Positions 33,936-42,973 of a DNA stretch of 51,638 bases are shown here, one piece after another. Both the position numbers and the translations under genes were made by a program. The stretch covers positions 1 to 51,638 of the forward strand of contig WRFY01000117.1 of NCBI GenBank assembly GCA_009783445.1, read 5' to 3'. The DNA comes from Candidatus Azobacteroides sp. (GTDB lineage Bacteria; Bacteroidota; Bacteroidia; Bacteroidales; Azobacteroidaceae). Position 1 is the stretch's first letter, and each line of letters starts with the position of its first letter. The notes under the pieces are model-generated. The model worked only from the letters and a program-made list of their open reading frames with translations. It was not told where the DNA came from and did no database searches.

Positions 33936-35612
33936 TCATTTCGTCGCATTTTCCAACCGTTTCATAATAGTGAAAATAAACAGCGCCGAAACGAGGCATA
34001 AAGCAATCAAAATACCCCAAACAGCCCAAAGCGGCAGGCTGCTTTCCCACAAAGAAGCCGGAATAGAAGTGAGGTAATTACCGATAGCTGTTGCGGCAAA
34101 CCAACCGCCCATCATCAAGCCTTTGTATTTGGGAGGCGCCACTTTGGTTACGAATGAAATTCCCATCGGACTCAGCAAAAGTTCTGCAAACGTTAATACT
34201 AAATAAGTACTAATCAGCCAATTTGGCGAAACAAGCAAATTGCTTACCCCGCCCATCGATTTCAATTCGGAGGGACTGGAAAGATGGGTGGAGATAAAAG
34301 CCAGTATCAAAAAACCAATGGCCGCCACAAACATACCCAAGCCAATTTTACGCGGGGTAGAAGGTTCTTTTCCCGACTTGGCCAATGCTCCGAACAAAGC
34401 GATGGAAATGGGAGTCAACGCTACCACAAAGAAAGGATTGAATTGTTGAAAAATTTCAGGCTTAATAACGATTGAAGATTGCGTATAAATGTATTTTACA
34501 ACCAAAATGACTGCACAAACAGCCAAAATACCGCCGGAGATCCATTTACCTTTGCTTTCCTTCGATTGAAACAAACCGAATAAAGCATATATTCCGATGG
34601 CAATAAGCGCCAAATTGATCACATCAAATCCGATGCGATTCAATCCGTCAACCGTTTTTGCCGTATAATCGCGCGCAAACCAAGTCATGGTCAGCCCGTT
34701 TTGATGAAACGACATCCAAAAGAAAATCACTACGGCAAATACTAAACAAAGCGCTACAATTCGTTGACGGGTTTGTTGCGGAGTCAGTTCTGTTTCCGTT
34801 GTATTTTTTTTGCCGTTGCTTTGTTCCGCTAATTGTTTGGAATTAAAATCGGCATGCTGATACAATCGGCGTGTGGAAAGATAAATAATCATGGACAGGA
34901 TAAGCGAAATGCAAGCAACGCCGAAACCGTAATTATACGATTCGGATAATTTGTCTATATACGTTTGGCTGAATGCAGCCATGTCGCCGATGGCAGCCGG
35001 TTGAAGAGCCGCCAGTCCGGCCAGTTCATTGTTTCCCTCCGTAGTGATGGTTCCGTTCAAAAATTGATGAGCCAATGCCGGTATGTGTGCATCGTAAAAT
35101 AAGCCGGCTTTAGACATAAAAAAATCGGTCACTTTAGAAGCCGCTGTCGGAGCGAACATAGCGCCGATATTAATTGCCATATAAAAAAGGCTGAAACCGG
35201 GGTCGCGCTGATTTTTATACTCCGGCGAATCGTATAAATTTCCCACCAGTACCTGAAGATTACCTTTGAAAAGTCCCGTACCGAGCGAAATAATAAATAA
35301 TGCAGCAATCAAAACAGGCATCGACATGCCCGGAATAGCAAGCAACAGATAGCCTAAAAACATGACAACGATGCCTATGGTCACCGTTTTTCCGTAACCC
35401 AACCAGTTGTCGGCAATAAGGCCTCCCAACAAAGGTAAAAAATAGACCGCAGCCAGAAACCCGCCAAAAATTTGACCGGTCATCTGAGGAGATAGTCCGA
35501 ACTTTGCTTGTAGAAATAAAACAAAAATAGCGAGCATGGTATAATAGCCAAACCGTTCGCCGGTATTAGCCAAGGCCAATGCGTATAATCCCTTTGGATG
35601 ATTTTTAAACAT
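33936..35612 (-). CDS. POT/PTR2-family peptide transporter
   Basis: The 558-residue proton-coupled oligopeptide symporter of the inner membrane has 12-14 helices. The signature at the first helix is NTGERFGYY (residues 16-24), followed by GGLIADNWLGYGKTV and the PTR2 motif GTGLFKGN; later segments include SPMGISFVTKVAPPKYKGLMMGGWF. The usual ExxERFxYY has its first Glu replaced by Asn16, a residue that in other POT proteins helps proton coupling. It would import di- and tripeptides. It lies 66 bp after the GH74-like gene on the same strand, and the S46 dipeptidyl-peptidase encoded some 7 kb away would make suitable substrates. Confidence 0.93.
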   Translation of the reverse strand: MFKNHPKGLYALALANTGERFGYYTMLAIFVLFLQAKFGLSPQMTGQIFGGFLAAVYFLPLLGGLIADNWLGYGKTVTIGIVVMFLGYLLLAIPGMSMPVLIAALFIISLGTGLFKGNLQVLVGNLYDSPEYKNQRDPGFSLFYMAINIGAMFAPTAASKVTDFFMSKAGLFYDAHIPALAHQFLNGTITTEGNNELAGLAALQPAAIGDMAAFSQTYIDKLSESYNYGFGVACISLILSMIIYLSTRRLYQHADFNSKQLAEQSNGKKNTTETELTPQQTRQRIVALCLVFAVVIFFWMSFHQNGLTMTWFARDYTAKTVDGLNRIGFDVINLALIAIGIYALFGLFQSKESKGKWISGGILAVCAVILVVKYIYTQSSIVIKPEIFQQFNPFFVVALTPISIALFGALAKSGKEPSTPRKIGLGMFVAAIGFLILAFISTHLSSPSELKSMGGVSNLLVSPNWLISTYLVLTFAELLLSPMGISFVTKVAPPKYKGLMMGGWFAATAIGNYLTSIPASLWESSLPLWAVWGILIALCLVSALFIFTIMKRLENATK

Positions 35613-35678
35613 AAATTATTATTTTTTATTGATTTATAAATGTAATTACAAAAATATATTTGTTTTGGCAAAAGCGCC

Positions 35679-38060
35679 TTATTTTACAAATTTCATAGTT
35701 TCAATTCCGCTCTGTGTTTCAAGACGGATAATATAAATTCCTGGCGTTAGTTTTGGATTAATCATTTGGGTTTGATCGCAGGTGTTTTTTTCAACTAAAA
35801 TACCGGAAGCATTATATATTCTGTAGGAACAAATACCGGAAGTTTCAAGTATAATCCGATCATCCACTTTCGATATTTTGGCTTTACCTGTTCGAATCAT
35901 TTTTGGAAGGGCCGTTTCATCGGATTTCAATTCGCCATATATAATTCCTCTTCCCACGGTACTCATATATACCCGACCATAAACATTCATATCCCCTTTT
36001 ACAAACTGAGCATTGCCCGGCCCTCCAAATTGATGGGAATCATCATTGATGCGGATCCAATTTACTCCTTCGTCATCCGAACGATATAATCCCATCGGAT
36101 CGGTATTTGCTGGTTTTCCCCAAATATACAAAGAGGGATAGGATTTGCCCCCTGCCGCTTTCCCTACGCCGACGCAAGTTGCCGCGTTCAGAGGAATAAT
36201 AGTAATGCTTGGATTTGCCGTATGCGCATCGGTTATCCGCCCCAAACCGCCGGTATTGCGGGGATACCAGATTTCGCCGCTTATTCCGGGTACGACGGTC
36301 AACCGGTTATTGTATGCTTCCGGTAAGGAAACGGATGTATATTCGAACGCACCGGCTGTTTCGTTGTAAGTGTAGGCGCGCAGAGTATTGTTTACATTGG
36401 CGTAAAAAACGTTTTCTTTTTCATAATCAGCAAAGAATCGTATATTATTGGCCGTTATGCCCGGCATTTCTGTCCAACTTGCTCCTTTGTTGAATGTGTA
36501 ATAGGGATGTGCGTCCGAAGGAGTTGCAACGATACATTGTCCATCGGCTCCCACCGCGCACCAGCCGTTTGAGGCAGTAGAAAAAGGCTTGGAAAGTTTA
36601 GACCAACTTTCTCCCCCGTTCTCGCTCCAATAGAGATCACTGCCTGTACGAACCATTGCATAAGGCGCTTTTCCTGCCACTCCCAGTCCGGTTGTTGTTC
36701 CCATAGTCGGATTATATCGATCCTGAAATTTTGTTATGTCTGGATAAACAAATCCATCGTAATCGGCAACAACAGTCGCTACAGGCGCTCCGGGCAAGCT
36801 TACCAGTTCGTTTGGGACTGTTTCTTCCAGATTTGTAACCGCCATTTTGAATACGGGTTTTGCATCCCACAAATTTTCGGTCAGGTAAATTCCGTTTCCG
36901 GAAATGAAAAAAGCCCTGTTTCGATTGAAAGGGTCTATTTTGGAAGAACCCGTCCAATGCATTTGCGAGCTTTTTTTCAGCCATTCAATAGTGGGTTCGT
37001 TATACGAAACGGATAGCGGACTGAACAAATTTTTCCAAGTCATCCCGTCATTGGTAGAAATAAATATCTGGTCGCCCCATGTTGTATTTCCGGTAATCCA
37101 TGTTTGCGCCTGCCAAACCGAAAGAGTAGTCACTAAGAGACGATCGGGATTTTCAGGATCGACCGATACCTCGCCAAATGAAAAATTATCCGGAGATATG
37201 TCCGTCCATGTTTTCGCAGCTAAATCATATTTTTTGACGGCTCCCTTACCGTTTGTACTTGGTCCTTCGGTATCGGTATAAGTAATGTATAATTTACCAT
37301 TCGAAAGCAAGCAACGGTGCGCCCTGTAAGTAGTCGTCTGATTTTCGACCGCTTGCCACGAATCTCCGCCGTCGGAGCTTACGAACAAATTATTTCCGCC
37401 GCTATATTGCAATCCCACATAAATTTCGGGGGTAGCGTTTCCCGGAGTAGTCGAATTGGGAATGTATTGAACGAACGCCACTTTTCGGTTATCTGGGAAA
37501 ATAGCATTAGCCAATCTTGTCCAGCTTGCGCCTCCATCTACGCTTTTCCACAATCCCCTGGTACGTGAACCGCAAAGCAAGACGTTCCCTTTGTTTGGAT
37601 CTACGGACAAACGTTCTCCCGACTGACGCCCGTTGTCGTTTCCATGGGCAGGAAATTGAGAGGTGACGATCGCTTTTTCTACAAAAGTTTTGCCATAATC
37701 GTCGGAATAGAGAATAGCGCTTCGACCCCCATTCCAATAAGAAGTTCCACAATACAGATAAAGTTTATTCGGTTCCTGTGGATCGATCGCCATACTTTCG
37801 ACGCCCATATACGAAACAGTAGATTCCGAAAGAAAATCGGCGATAGGTTTCCACGATTTTGTTTCTTCCATCCAACGATAAGCGCCGCCTACATCCGTTC
37901 GAGCATAAATTAGATTTTTTTCCTGAGAGCAAGTCACAATTCCTGTAACAAAACCAGCGCCTCCCACCGGCAAAGAATTCCAATAGTATATTTCTTCGGC
38001 TTTAACCGGATGAGCCATCAGAAAACAGAGAATGGCGATAATAGATAGTTTTTGTTTCAT
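35679..38060 (-). CDS. GH74-like beta-propeller protein with T9SS sorting domain
   Basis: The 793-residue secreted protein has a signal peptide ending near VKAEE (residue 22). The start of the mature chain, GGAGFVTGIV and YARTDVGGAYRW, is the wording of GH74 xyloglucanases, where the Asp in ARTDVGG is a catalytic residue. Repeated BNR/Asp-box turns (SDDYGKTF, SVDGGASW, SSDGGDSW, STNDGMTW, SENGGESW) build the tandem propellers. The last 70 or so residues (from TGKAKISKV) have the beta-sandwich layout of a type A T9SS sorting tail: YRIYNASGILV, LTPGIYIIRLE, ETMKFVK. It is therefore expected outside the cell or on its surface, acting on xyloglucan or a similar glucan. Confidence 0.85.
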   Translation of the reverse strand: MKQKLSIIAILCFLMAHPVKAEEIYYWNSLPVGGAGFVTGIVTCSQEKNLIYARTDVGGAYRWMEETKSWKPIADFLSESTVSYMGVESMAIDPQEPNKLYLYCGTSYWNGGRSAILYSDDYGKTFVEKAIVTSQFPAHGNDNGRQSGERLSVDPNKGNVLLCGSRTRGLWKSVDGGASWTRLANAIFPDNRKVAFVQYIPNSTTPGNATPEIYVGLQYSGGNNLFVSSDGGDSWQAVENQTTTYRAHRCLLSNGKLYITYTDTEGPSTNGKGAVKKYDLAAKTWTDISPDNFSFGEVSVDPENPDRLLVTTLSVWQAQTWITGNTTWGDQIFISTNDGMTWKNLFSPLSVSYNEPTIEWLKKSSQMHWTGSSKIDPFNRNRAFFISGNGIYLTENLWDAKPVFKMAVTNLEETVPNELVSLPGAPVATVVADYDGFVYPDITKFQDRYNPTMGTTTGLGVAGKAPYAMVRTGSDLYWSENGGESWSKLSKPFSTASNGWCAVGADGQCIVATPSDAHPYYTFNKGASWTEMPGITANNIRFFADYEKENVFYANVNNTLRAYTYNETAGAFEYTSVSLPEAYNNRLTVVPGISGEIWYPRNTGGLGRITDAHTANPSITIIPLNAATCVGVGKAAGGKSYPSLYIWGKPANTDPMGLYRSDDEGVNWIRINDDSHQFGGPGNAQFVKGDMNVYGRVYMSTVGRGIIYGELKSDETALPKMIRTGKAKISKVDDRIILETSGICSYRIYNASGILVEKNTCDQTQMINPKLTPGIYIIRLETQSGIETMKFVK

Positions 38061-38095
38061 AATAAATAGATTTGTTTCTTTCCTGTTTTACGCCA

Positions 38096-38128
38096 CTAAA
38101 TTAGGCGATTTTTTCCGAATTGCAAAGC
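38096..38128. repeat. 33-bp intergenic repeat, copy 2
   Basis: This stretch matches window positions 1-33 at 28 of 33 bases in the same orientation. It lies 36 bp upstream of the GH74-like gene start and downstream of the FGE-like gene. Confidence 0.5.
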
Positions 38129-38161
38129 AAAGAATGTAAATAACGCACATAATACAAATTT

Positions 38162-38193
38162 TTGCTGATAATAAATGAGATCAATATCAGCAA
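38162..38193. terminator. Stem-loop after FGE-like gene
   Basis: TTGCTGATA (38162-38170) pairs with TATCAGCAA (38185-38193), a perfect 9-bp stem around 14 nt, 35 bp beyond the FGE-like stop. No U-run follows, so it may be part of the palindromic intergenic repeat and not a terminator. Confidence 0.4.
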
Positions 38194-38227
38194 TTCATAC
38201 GCTTTCCGCGTCATCTGCGTTCTAAAT

Positions 38228-39253
38228 TTATTTTGAACTGCAGGCCAAGCGGAAGCCAAGAAAGTTGTAATGATAATCAGGCACGAAATCAATGCGGAAC
38301 GACACGCGCGCGGCTCTCGCAAGGGCAACCCAACTGCCGCCCCGAAGTACACGGTTAGAGCCGGATGTGGGATTTTGCGGATTGCCGGCGTACGCGCCAT
38401 ACCAATCGTTACACCATTCCCACACATTTCCGCTCATATCGTAAATGTCTAATTCATTGGGTAATTTAGAACCGACGGCATGAGTTTTTTCGCCGCTGTT
38501 ATCGTCGTACCAGGCTACTATATTCAAGGTATCGTTGCCGCTGTATTTGTACCCTTTGCTCTTTTTCCCTCCGCGGGCGGCGAATTCCCATTCTGCCTCT
38601 GTGGGAAGGCGGTACTGTTTACCGGTTTGTATATTCAACTGGCGGATAAATTCCTGTACATTGTGCCAACTCACATTTTCTACCGGCAAACCGTCTCCTT
38701 TGAAAGAAGAAGGATTGTTTCCCATCACTGTTTCCCATTGCGCCTGCGTTACTTCATATTTACTGATGTAAAAGCTGTTAACCGTTACCTGATGAGCCAG
38801 CTTTTCTTTGTCGCAGCAATCGTCGCCTTGTTCCGGAGTACAACCCATAATAAACGTACCCCCTTGTACATAAATCATCTCCAGATTCAAAGAATGACTT
38901 GTTTCGGTAAAATTGCCGGGACTCAGTTGCGCCTCGCACCCTTCGTATTGTTTTTTGGCATACAAGTCTTTGGGGTTTCGATTCAACACTATTTTATAAC
39001 GGTCTCTCGCTTTCAGGTATTCCTTCTCTTTGAAATATTCATCGGCTATAATCAAATTTCTAAAGCACTCATCCGTTTTTTGGATTTGCATGCTCATATC
39101 TCTCCCCTTAAAAATCTGAGAAAAATGATAATTCAGCATGGCACATTCATAGTCGCCTTTCTCAAAGCAGTTGTTTGCTTCCTGTAAATAATTCTGACCA
39201 TTGATTAACCAACACAAGGACGAAAACAATATCAAAAAAATCGAATTTTTCAT
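38228..39253 (-). CDS. TPR plus FGE-like (SUMF1/EgtB) domain protein, probably non-catalytic
   Basis: The 341-residue exported protein has a signal peptide to about residue 20, then two or three TPR-like helical repeats (21-110, with ANNCFEKGDYECAMLNY and ADEYFKEKEYLKARDRY), and an FGE-sulfatase/SUMF1 fold (about 124-339). The latter is shown by GGTFIMGC, YEVTQAQWETVMG, LPVENVSWHN, RLPTEAEWEFAARGG, YDMSGNVWEWC, VLRGGSW and LGFRLA. After GGSW the chain reads VALARAARVSFR, without the active-site Cys pair of true formylglycine-generating enzymes, so sulfatase activation is unlikely. Many Bacteroidales encode such envelope proteins of unknown role. A good promoter lies in front. Confidence 0.85.
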   Translation of the reverse strand: MKNSIFLILFSSLCWLINGQNYLQEANNCFEKGDYECAMLNYHFSQIFKGRDMSMQIQKTDECFRNLIIADEYFKEKEYLKARDRYKIVLNRNPKDLYAKKQYEGCEAQLSPGNFTETSHSLNLEMIYVQGGTFIMGCTPEQGDDCCDKEKLAHQVTVNSFYISKYEVTQAQWETVMGNNPSSFKGDGLPVENVSWHNVQEFIRQLNIQTGKQYRLPTEAEWEFAARGGKKSKGYKYSGNDTLNIVAWYDDNSGEKTHAVGSKLPNELDIYDMSGNVWEWCNDWYGAYAGNPQNPTSGSNRVLRGGSWVALARAARVSFRIDFVPDYHYNFLGFRLACSSK

Positions 39254-39303
39254 AATAGTAATTCTTAGTATTCAATTCCTATAAACTCTCTGTTCATAAT
39301 TTG

Positions 39304-39335
39304 CAAATATAGTATGTTTTTTTGTTGCAAGCAAA
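39304..39335 (-). promoter_or_regulatory. Consensus promoter of the FGE-like gene
   Basis: Read on the minus strand, TTTG (39335-39332), a 20-bp spacer and TATATTTG (39311-39304) match the Bacteroidetes consensus exactly. Transcription would start near 39299, giving a leader of about 45 nt before the ATG at 39253. Confidence 0.75.
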
Positions 39336-39610
39336 ACAGTTTGAGTATTTTTAATATTGTTTTATACCTTTTTTTGGCACAATCTATTTCTTTTTCGTAT
39401 TATTTGCCTTAATCGTATTTGTTTTGATCTATGGAAACAAGTTTTGCAATTTCTGAATAATAGGCATAGATACTTCATGCCTCCTCATGGTCCGATTATG
39501 CATAAAATCAGTACCCCAAGCCTTGCAGGGGATTGGCCCGAAGTAATCCAAATAGTTTTATGATATTTAATGCGAAAATATCAGACGTTCCTCTCTATAG
39601 TTTATTTATT
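39336..39610. other. 275-bp gap between divergent promoter and rseP end
   Basis: No gene, RNA fold or terminator could be supported. An open frame on the plus strand (39357-39563) has no family features and ends in unremarkable sequence. Confidence 0.45.
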
Positions 39611-40918
39611 TTATTTGAAAAATGCCCTGACAACGTCCATCCCGTTGGCATAAATCAGTAGAACAATCAGTAGAATCATTCCTGCTATTTGAGCATATTC
39701 CAAAAATTTCTCATTGGGCTGGCGTCCGGAGATGGTTTCGTAAAGGAGAAACATCACATGTCCGCCATCCAAAGCAGGAATAGGCAACAAATTCATCACG
39801 CCTAAAACGATCGAAAGGAAAGCCGTCATGTTCCAAAAAGCCATCCAATTCCATTTTTCAGGGAAAAGACTGCCAATCGCGCCAAATCCGCCAATGTTTT
39901 GAATGCCTTCTTTAGTGAATAATAATTTTAACTGCAAAACATAAAAGGAAAGTTTTCGCAAACCCAAAGAAAAGCCCATTGGAAAAGACTGGAAAAAGTT
40001 GGCCGATCGAGTAACAATCGTGGCGGATTGTCTGTTTGTTGAAAAACCGATTTTACCTTCCGAGTCGACCTGTACTTTCAATGCGATTGCTTCTCCGTTT
40101 CTAATGACTCCCAATTGAACGATGGAATCTTTGTATTTCGATAACTGCGAAGCAAAACAGCTGAAGGCAGTCGTTTCGGTGTCGTTGAGCGATACAATCT
40201 TATCGCCTACTTCCAGACCCGCTTTTATGGCATTGCCTTCCGGCAGCAAACTGTCGATTTCTGCTGGTACGATATCCGCTAAGGTAGTTTTAGAAGCTAT
40301 GAACTGAGATCTGAAATCTTTGGGTAAAGCGATTGTTTGTTGTTGATTGTTGCGCAATACGGTGACCGTTTTGGCATCGATGATCCGGAACAAATCCAAT
40401 TCATCGTAGCGCGTCAGTTGTTTTTGGTTGGCTGCCAGTAGAATATCGCCGTCTTGAAATCCTGCGTGATGAGCAACTTCGCTGAAATACAAAGGAGTTT
40501 TATCGATTGGAATATAGCTGTCGCCCCATCGGAGGACGATTATAGAATAAATAAAAAATGCCAGAATGAGATTCATGCATACGCCGCCGACCATGATCAA
40601 TAGGCGTTGTCCTGCCGGTTTGGAACGAAATTCCCAAGATTGAGGAGGTTGCGCCAAAGCTTCTTTATCCATGCTTTCGTCGATCATCCCTGAAATTTTT
40701 ACATAACCGCCCAATGGCAACCATCCAATTCCATATTCGGTTTCGCTTCCTTTGGGTCGAAACTTGAATAGAGAGAACCATGGATTAAAGAACAAATAAA
40801 ACTTTTCCACCCTTACCTTGAATATTTTGGCAAAAAGAAAATGCCCGCATTCGTGAACAATGACAAGGATGGATAAACTGAGAATCAATTGTAATGTTTT
40901 TATGAGAATAGCTTCCAT
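39611..40918 (-). CDS. rseP: RseP-like site-2 zinc metalloprotease
   Basis: The 435-residue intramembrane protease has the zinc motif HECGH (His22-His26) in the first helix. Two PDZ-like domains lie in the middle (one around FQDGDILLAANQKQ, one around GLEVGDKIVSLND). The third zinc ligand segment is LLPIPALDGGHV near residue 390, with a further helix at the C-terminus. RseP cleaves anti-sigma factors and remnant signal peptides within the inner membrane. It follows dxr after 6 bp, an arrangement common in Bacteroidota. The sigma/anti-sigma pair elsewhere in this window is a possible but unproven client. Confidence 0.94.
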   Translation of the reverse strand: MEAILIKTLQLILSLSILVIVHECGHFLFAKIFKVRVEKFYLFFNPWFSLFKFRPKGSETEYGIGWLPLGGYVKISGMIDESMDKEALAQPPQSWEFRSKPAGQRLLIMVGGVCMNLILAFFIYSIIVLRWGDSYIPIDKTPLYFSEVAHHAGFQDGDILLAANQKQLTRYDELDLFRIIDAKTVTVLRNNQQQTIALPKDFRSQFIASKTTLADIVPAEIDSLLPEGNAIKAGLEVGDKIVSLNDTETTAFSCFASQLSKYKDSIVQLGVIRNGEAIALKVQVDSEGKIGFSTNRQSATIVTRSANFFQSFPMGFSLGLRKLSFYVLQLKLLFTKEGIQNIGGFGAIGSLFPEKWNWMAFWNMTAFLSIVLGVMNLLPIPALDGGHVMFLLYETISGRQPNEKFLEYAQIAGMILLIVLLIYANGMDVVRAFFK

Positions 40919-40924
40919 GCAAAT

Positions 40925-42079
40925 TTATTTCATTTCGTGAATAATTATCTTTCTTGTTGCTTTATCTGTTTCTACAAAATCTTCGTAAACAGGCGATTCA
41001 ATCCAAGGGATTGTTTGCATCGCTTTTTCGATGAGATCGCTCATTTCCAGAAAACCAATTTTATTTTCCAAAAAAGCGGCCACTACCACTTCGTTGGCGG
41101 CATTGAGAATGCAAGGCATATTTCCCCCTTTTCGGATCGCCTCGAAAGCGAACTCCAAATTACGAAACCGGTTCGTATCTGGTTCTTCAAACGTTAAAGT
41201 ATTGAATTTATTGAAATCCAGCGCTTCAAAATTAGATTTCAATCTTTTGGGATAATTCAAAGCATATTGAATAGGAAGACGCATATCGGGTAGTCCCAAT
41301 TGGGCTTTGATAGACCGGTCTTCGAATTGAACCATGGAATGAATAATGGATTGCGGATGAATCAATATTTGGATTTGTTCTGGGTTTACGCCAAACAACC
41401 ATTTGGCTTCGATCATTTCGAATCCTTTGTTCATCAAGCTGGCCGAATCAATGGTGACTTTGGCTCCCATGTTCCAATTGGGATGTTTCAAAGCTTCCTG
41501 TGGAGTCGCTTTTTCTAACTGCTCCGGACTGAATGTTCGAAAAGGCCCGCCGGAGGCTGTCAGAATAATTTTGTCGATTGGATTTTGCGTTTCGCCCGCT
41601 AAGCATTGAAATATGGCCGAATGTTCGGAATCGACCGGTAAAATAGGCGTCTTATGCTCCACGGCCAATTGGGTGATGAGTTCGCCGGCGATGACCAGCG
41701 TTTCTTTATTGGCTAAGGCAATCGCTTTTCCAGACTTGATGGCCTGAATAGTTGGTTTCAATCCTGCATAACCTACCATCGCTGTCAACACCATATCAAT
41801 GGGAGCGGCTTCCACCACCTGCACGATGGCATCGCTTCCTGACCACACTTTCACCGGCCTATCGCTCAGCGCTTCTTTTACTTGTCTGTATTTGGATTCA
41901 TCTGCGATGACTACCATTTCCGGTTTGAATTCGCGTGCTTGCCGAATCAGCAAATCTGCTTGATGATTGGCCGTAAGGGCATAGACTTCCAAATGATCGG
42001 GATGTTGACGGATAACATCCAATGCCTGCGAGCCAATCGAACCTGTTGAACCTAATATAGCAATTTGTCTTTTTTTCAT
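40925..42079 (-). CDS. dxr: 1-deoxy-D-xylulose 5-phosphate reductoisomerase
   Basis: This 384-residue enzyme begins KKRQIAILGSTGSIGSQAL, the NADPH-binding glycine loop of DXR. Landmarks follow in order: ANKETLV, VDSEHSAIFQCL (metal and substrate acids Asp/Glu), the flexible loop ASGGPFR, and NMGAKVTIDSASLMNKGFEMIEA. Length is normal (about 385-400). It converts DXP to MEP, the committed step of non-mevalonate isoprenoid synthesis. It lies 9 bp after the M23 gene and 6 bp before rseP, as part of the minus-strand operon. Confidence 0.97.
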   Translation of the reverse strand: MKKRQIAILGSTGSIGSQALDVIRQHPDHLEVYALTANHQADLLIRQAREFKPEMVVIADESKYRQVKEALSDRPVKVWSGSDAIVQVVEAAPIDMVLTAMVGYAGLKPTIQAIKSGKAIALANKETLVIAGELITQLAVEHKTPILPVDSEHSAIFQCLAGETQNPIDKIILTASGGPFRTFSPEQLEKATPQEALKHPNWNMGAKVTIDSASLMNKGFEMIEAKWLFGVNPEQIQILIHPQSIIHSMVQFEDRSIKAQLGLPDMRLPIQYALNYPKRLKSNFEALDFNKFNTLTFEEPDTNRFRNLEFAFEAIRKGGNMPCILNAANEVVVAAFLENKIGFLEMSDLIEKAMQTIPWIESPVYEDFVETDKATRKIIIHEMK

Positions 42080-42088
42080 GGATAAACT

Positions 42089-42973
42089 TTAAAATACGAT
42101 CAGTTCTTCCGGATCAATCGGTTTTCCGTTATACCAGACTTCAAAATGAAGATGATTGCCGCTGGACAATTCGCCCGTGTTTCCTACGATTGCGATCGCT
42201 TCGCCTGCGTTTACCCAATCGCCCTGTTTTTTCAACAGCAAAGCATTGTGCTTGTATATGGAAACGAAGCCGTTGGCATGTTGTATCTGTATCATATATC
42301 CTGCGTTAGCGTCGAATCCTACAAAGAAAACTCTTCCTTTCATAGTCGCCAGGACGCTTTCTTTCGGCGCTGCCGCAATGTCTATTCCGTAATGTTTTTC
42401 TTTAGGGTCGAAATGATCGGAAATAAGTCCCCGCACTGGGCGATAAAAAAGAAGATTGTCAGGAAGGGTATTGGAAGTTGTCAGTACATTCAAATTGTAT
42501 TTCTCTTCTTCTTCAAAACTACGGATGAATTGGGTCAATGTTTCAGATTTTTTATTCAGATCGTTAATATCTACAGAAACGGTATCCACCATTTGCGATA
42601 TCTTCGATACAGAGGGATCGCCGCTCATGATGGACGTAATATTACTCAAATATTGAGACTGTTGTTGAAGTACTTGTTCCAGCGAATCCGCTTTCAGCGC
42701 ATTGTCCATGATTTCCATCCGTACTTCCGAATCCATATACCCTGGTAGATAATTACGAATGGGCGTATTAATAATCACCGTCGAGGTGAGCGCAATCAAG
42801 AAAACGGCCAAAGCCAGCAAGGCCAGAATTCCGGTTAATAACGACAAACGAAACGACCATACTTCTTCAAGTCTGTTTTCGTTCAAAACAGATAATTTGT
42901 ATTTGAATCGAATATTAGCCCAAAAGGCTGAAAAATTGGGCGAATTCTTTTTCACAGGCGAATTCTTTTTCAT
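42089..42973 (-). CDS. M23-family (LytM) peptidase, membrane-anchored
   Basis: The 294-residue protein has a cytoplasmic start, one membrane helix (about residues 45-70), a coiled linker (about 85-160) and an M23 domain. Zinc ligands His194 and Asp198 (HYGID) and His276, with catalytic His242 and His274 (NHLHFEVW), are all present, so it should cut peptidoglycan cross-links. The N-terminus has a tandem 6-residue duplication, KKNSPV-KKNSPN, from an 18-bp repeat that includes the start codon. The ATG overlaps the TGA of the S46 peptidase gene (ATGA), so translation is coupled. Confidence 0.92.
   Translation of the reverse strand: MKKNSPVKKNSPNFSAFWANIRFKYKLSVLNENRLEEVWSFRLSLLTGILALLALAVFLIALTSTVIINTPIRNYLPGYMDSEVRMEIMDNALKADSLEQVLQQQSQYLSNITSIMSGDPSVSKISQMVDTVSVDINDLNKKSETLTQFIRSFEEEEKYNLNVLTTSNTLPDNLLFYRPVRGLISDHFDPKEKHYGIDIAAAPKESVLATMKGRVFFVGFDANAGYMIQIQHANGFVSIYKHNALLLKKQGDWVNAGEAIAIVGNTGELSSGNHLHFEVWYNGKPIDPEELIVF
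42939..42972. repeat. 18-bp tandem duplication over the M23 start codon
   Basis: A 16-bp word occurs identically at 42939-42954 and 42957-42972, so the period is 18 bp. On the minus strand one unit starts ATG and the next GTG. Each could act as a start codon, and each includes a TGA read in another frame. Confidence 0.7.

Noticed and set aside
39357..39563. 68-codon plus-strand open frame in the rseP-FGE gap
   Set aside because: No family features, no promoter in that direction and no conserved context.
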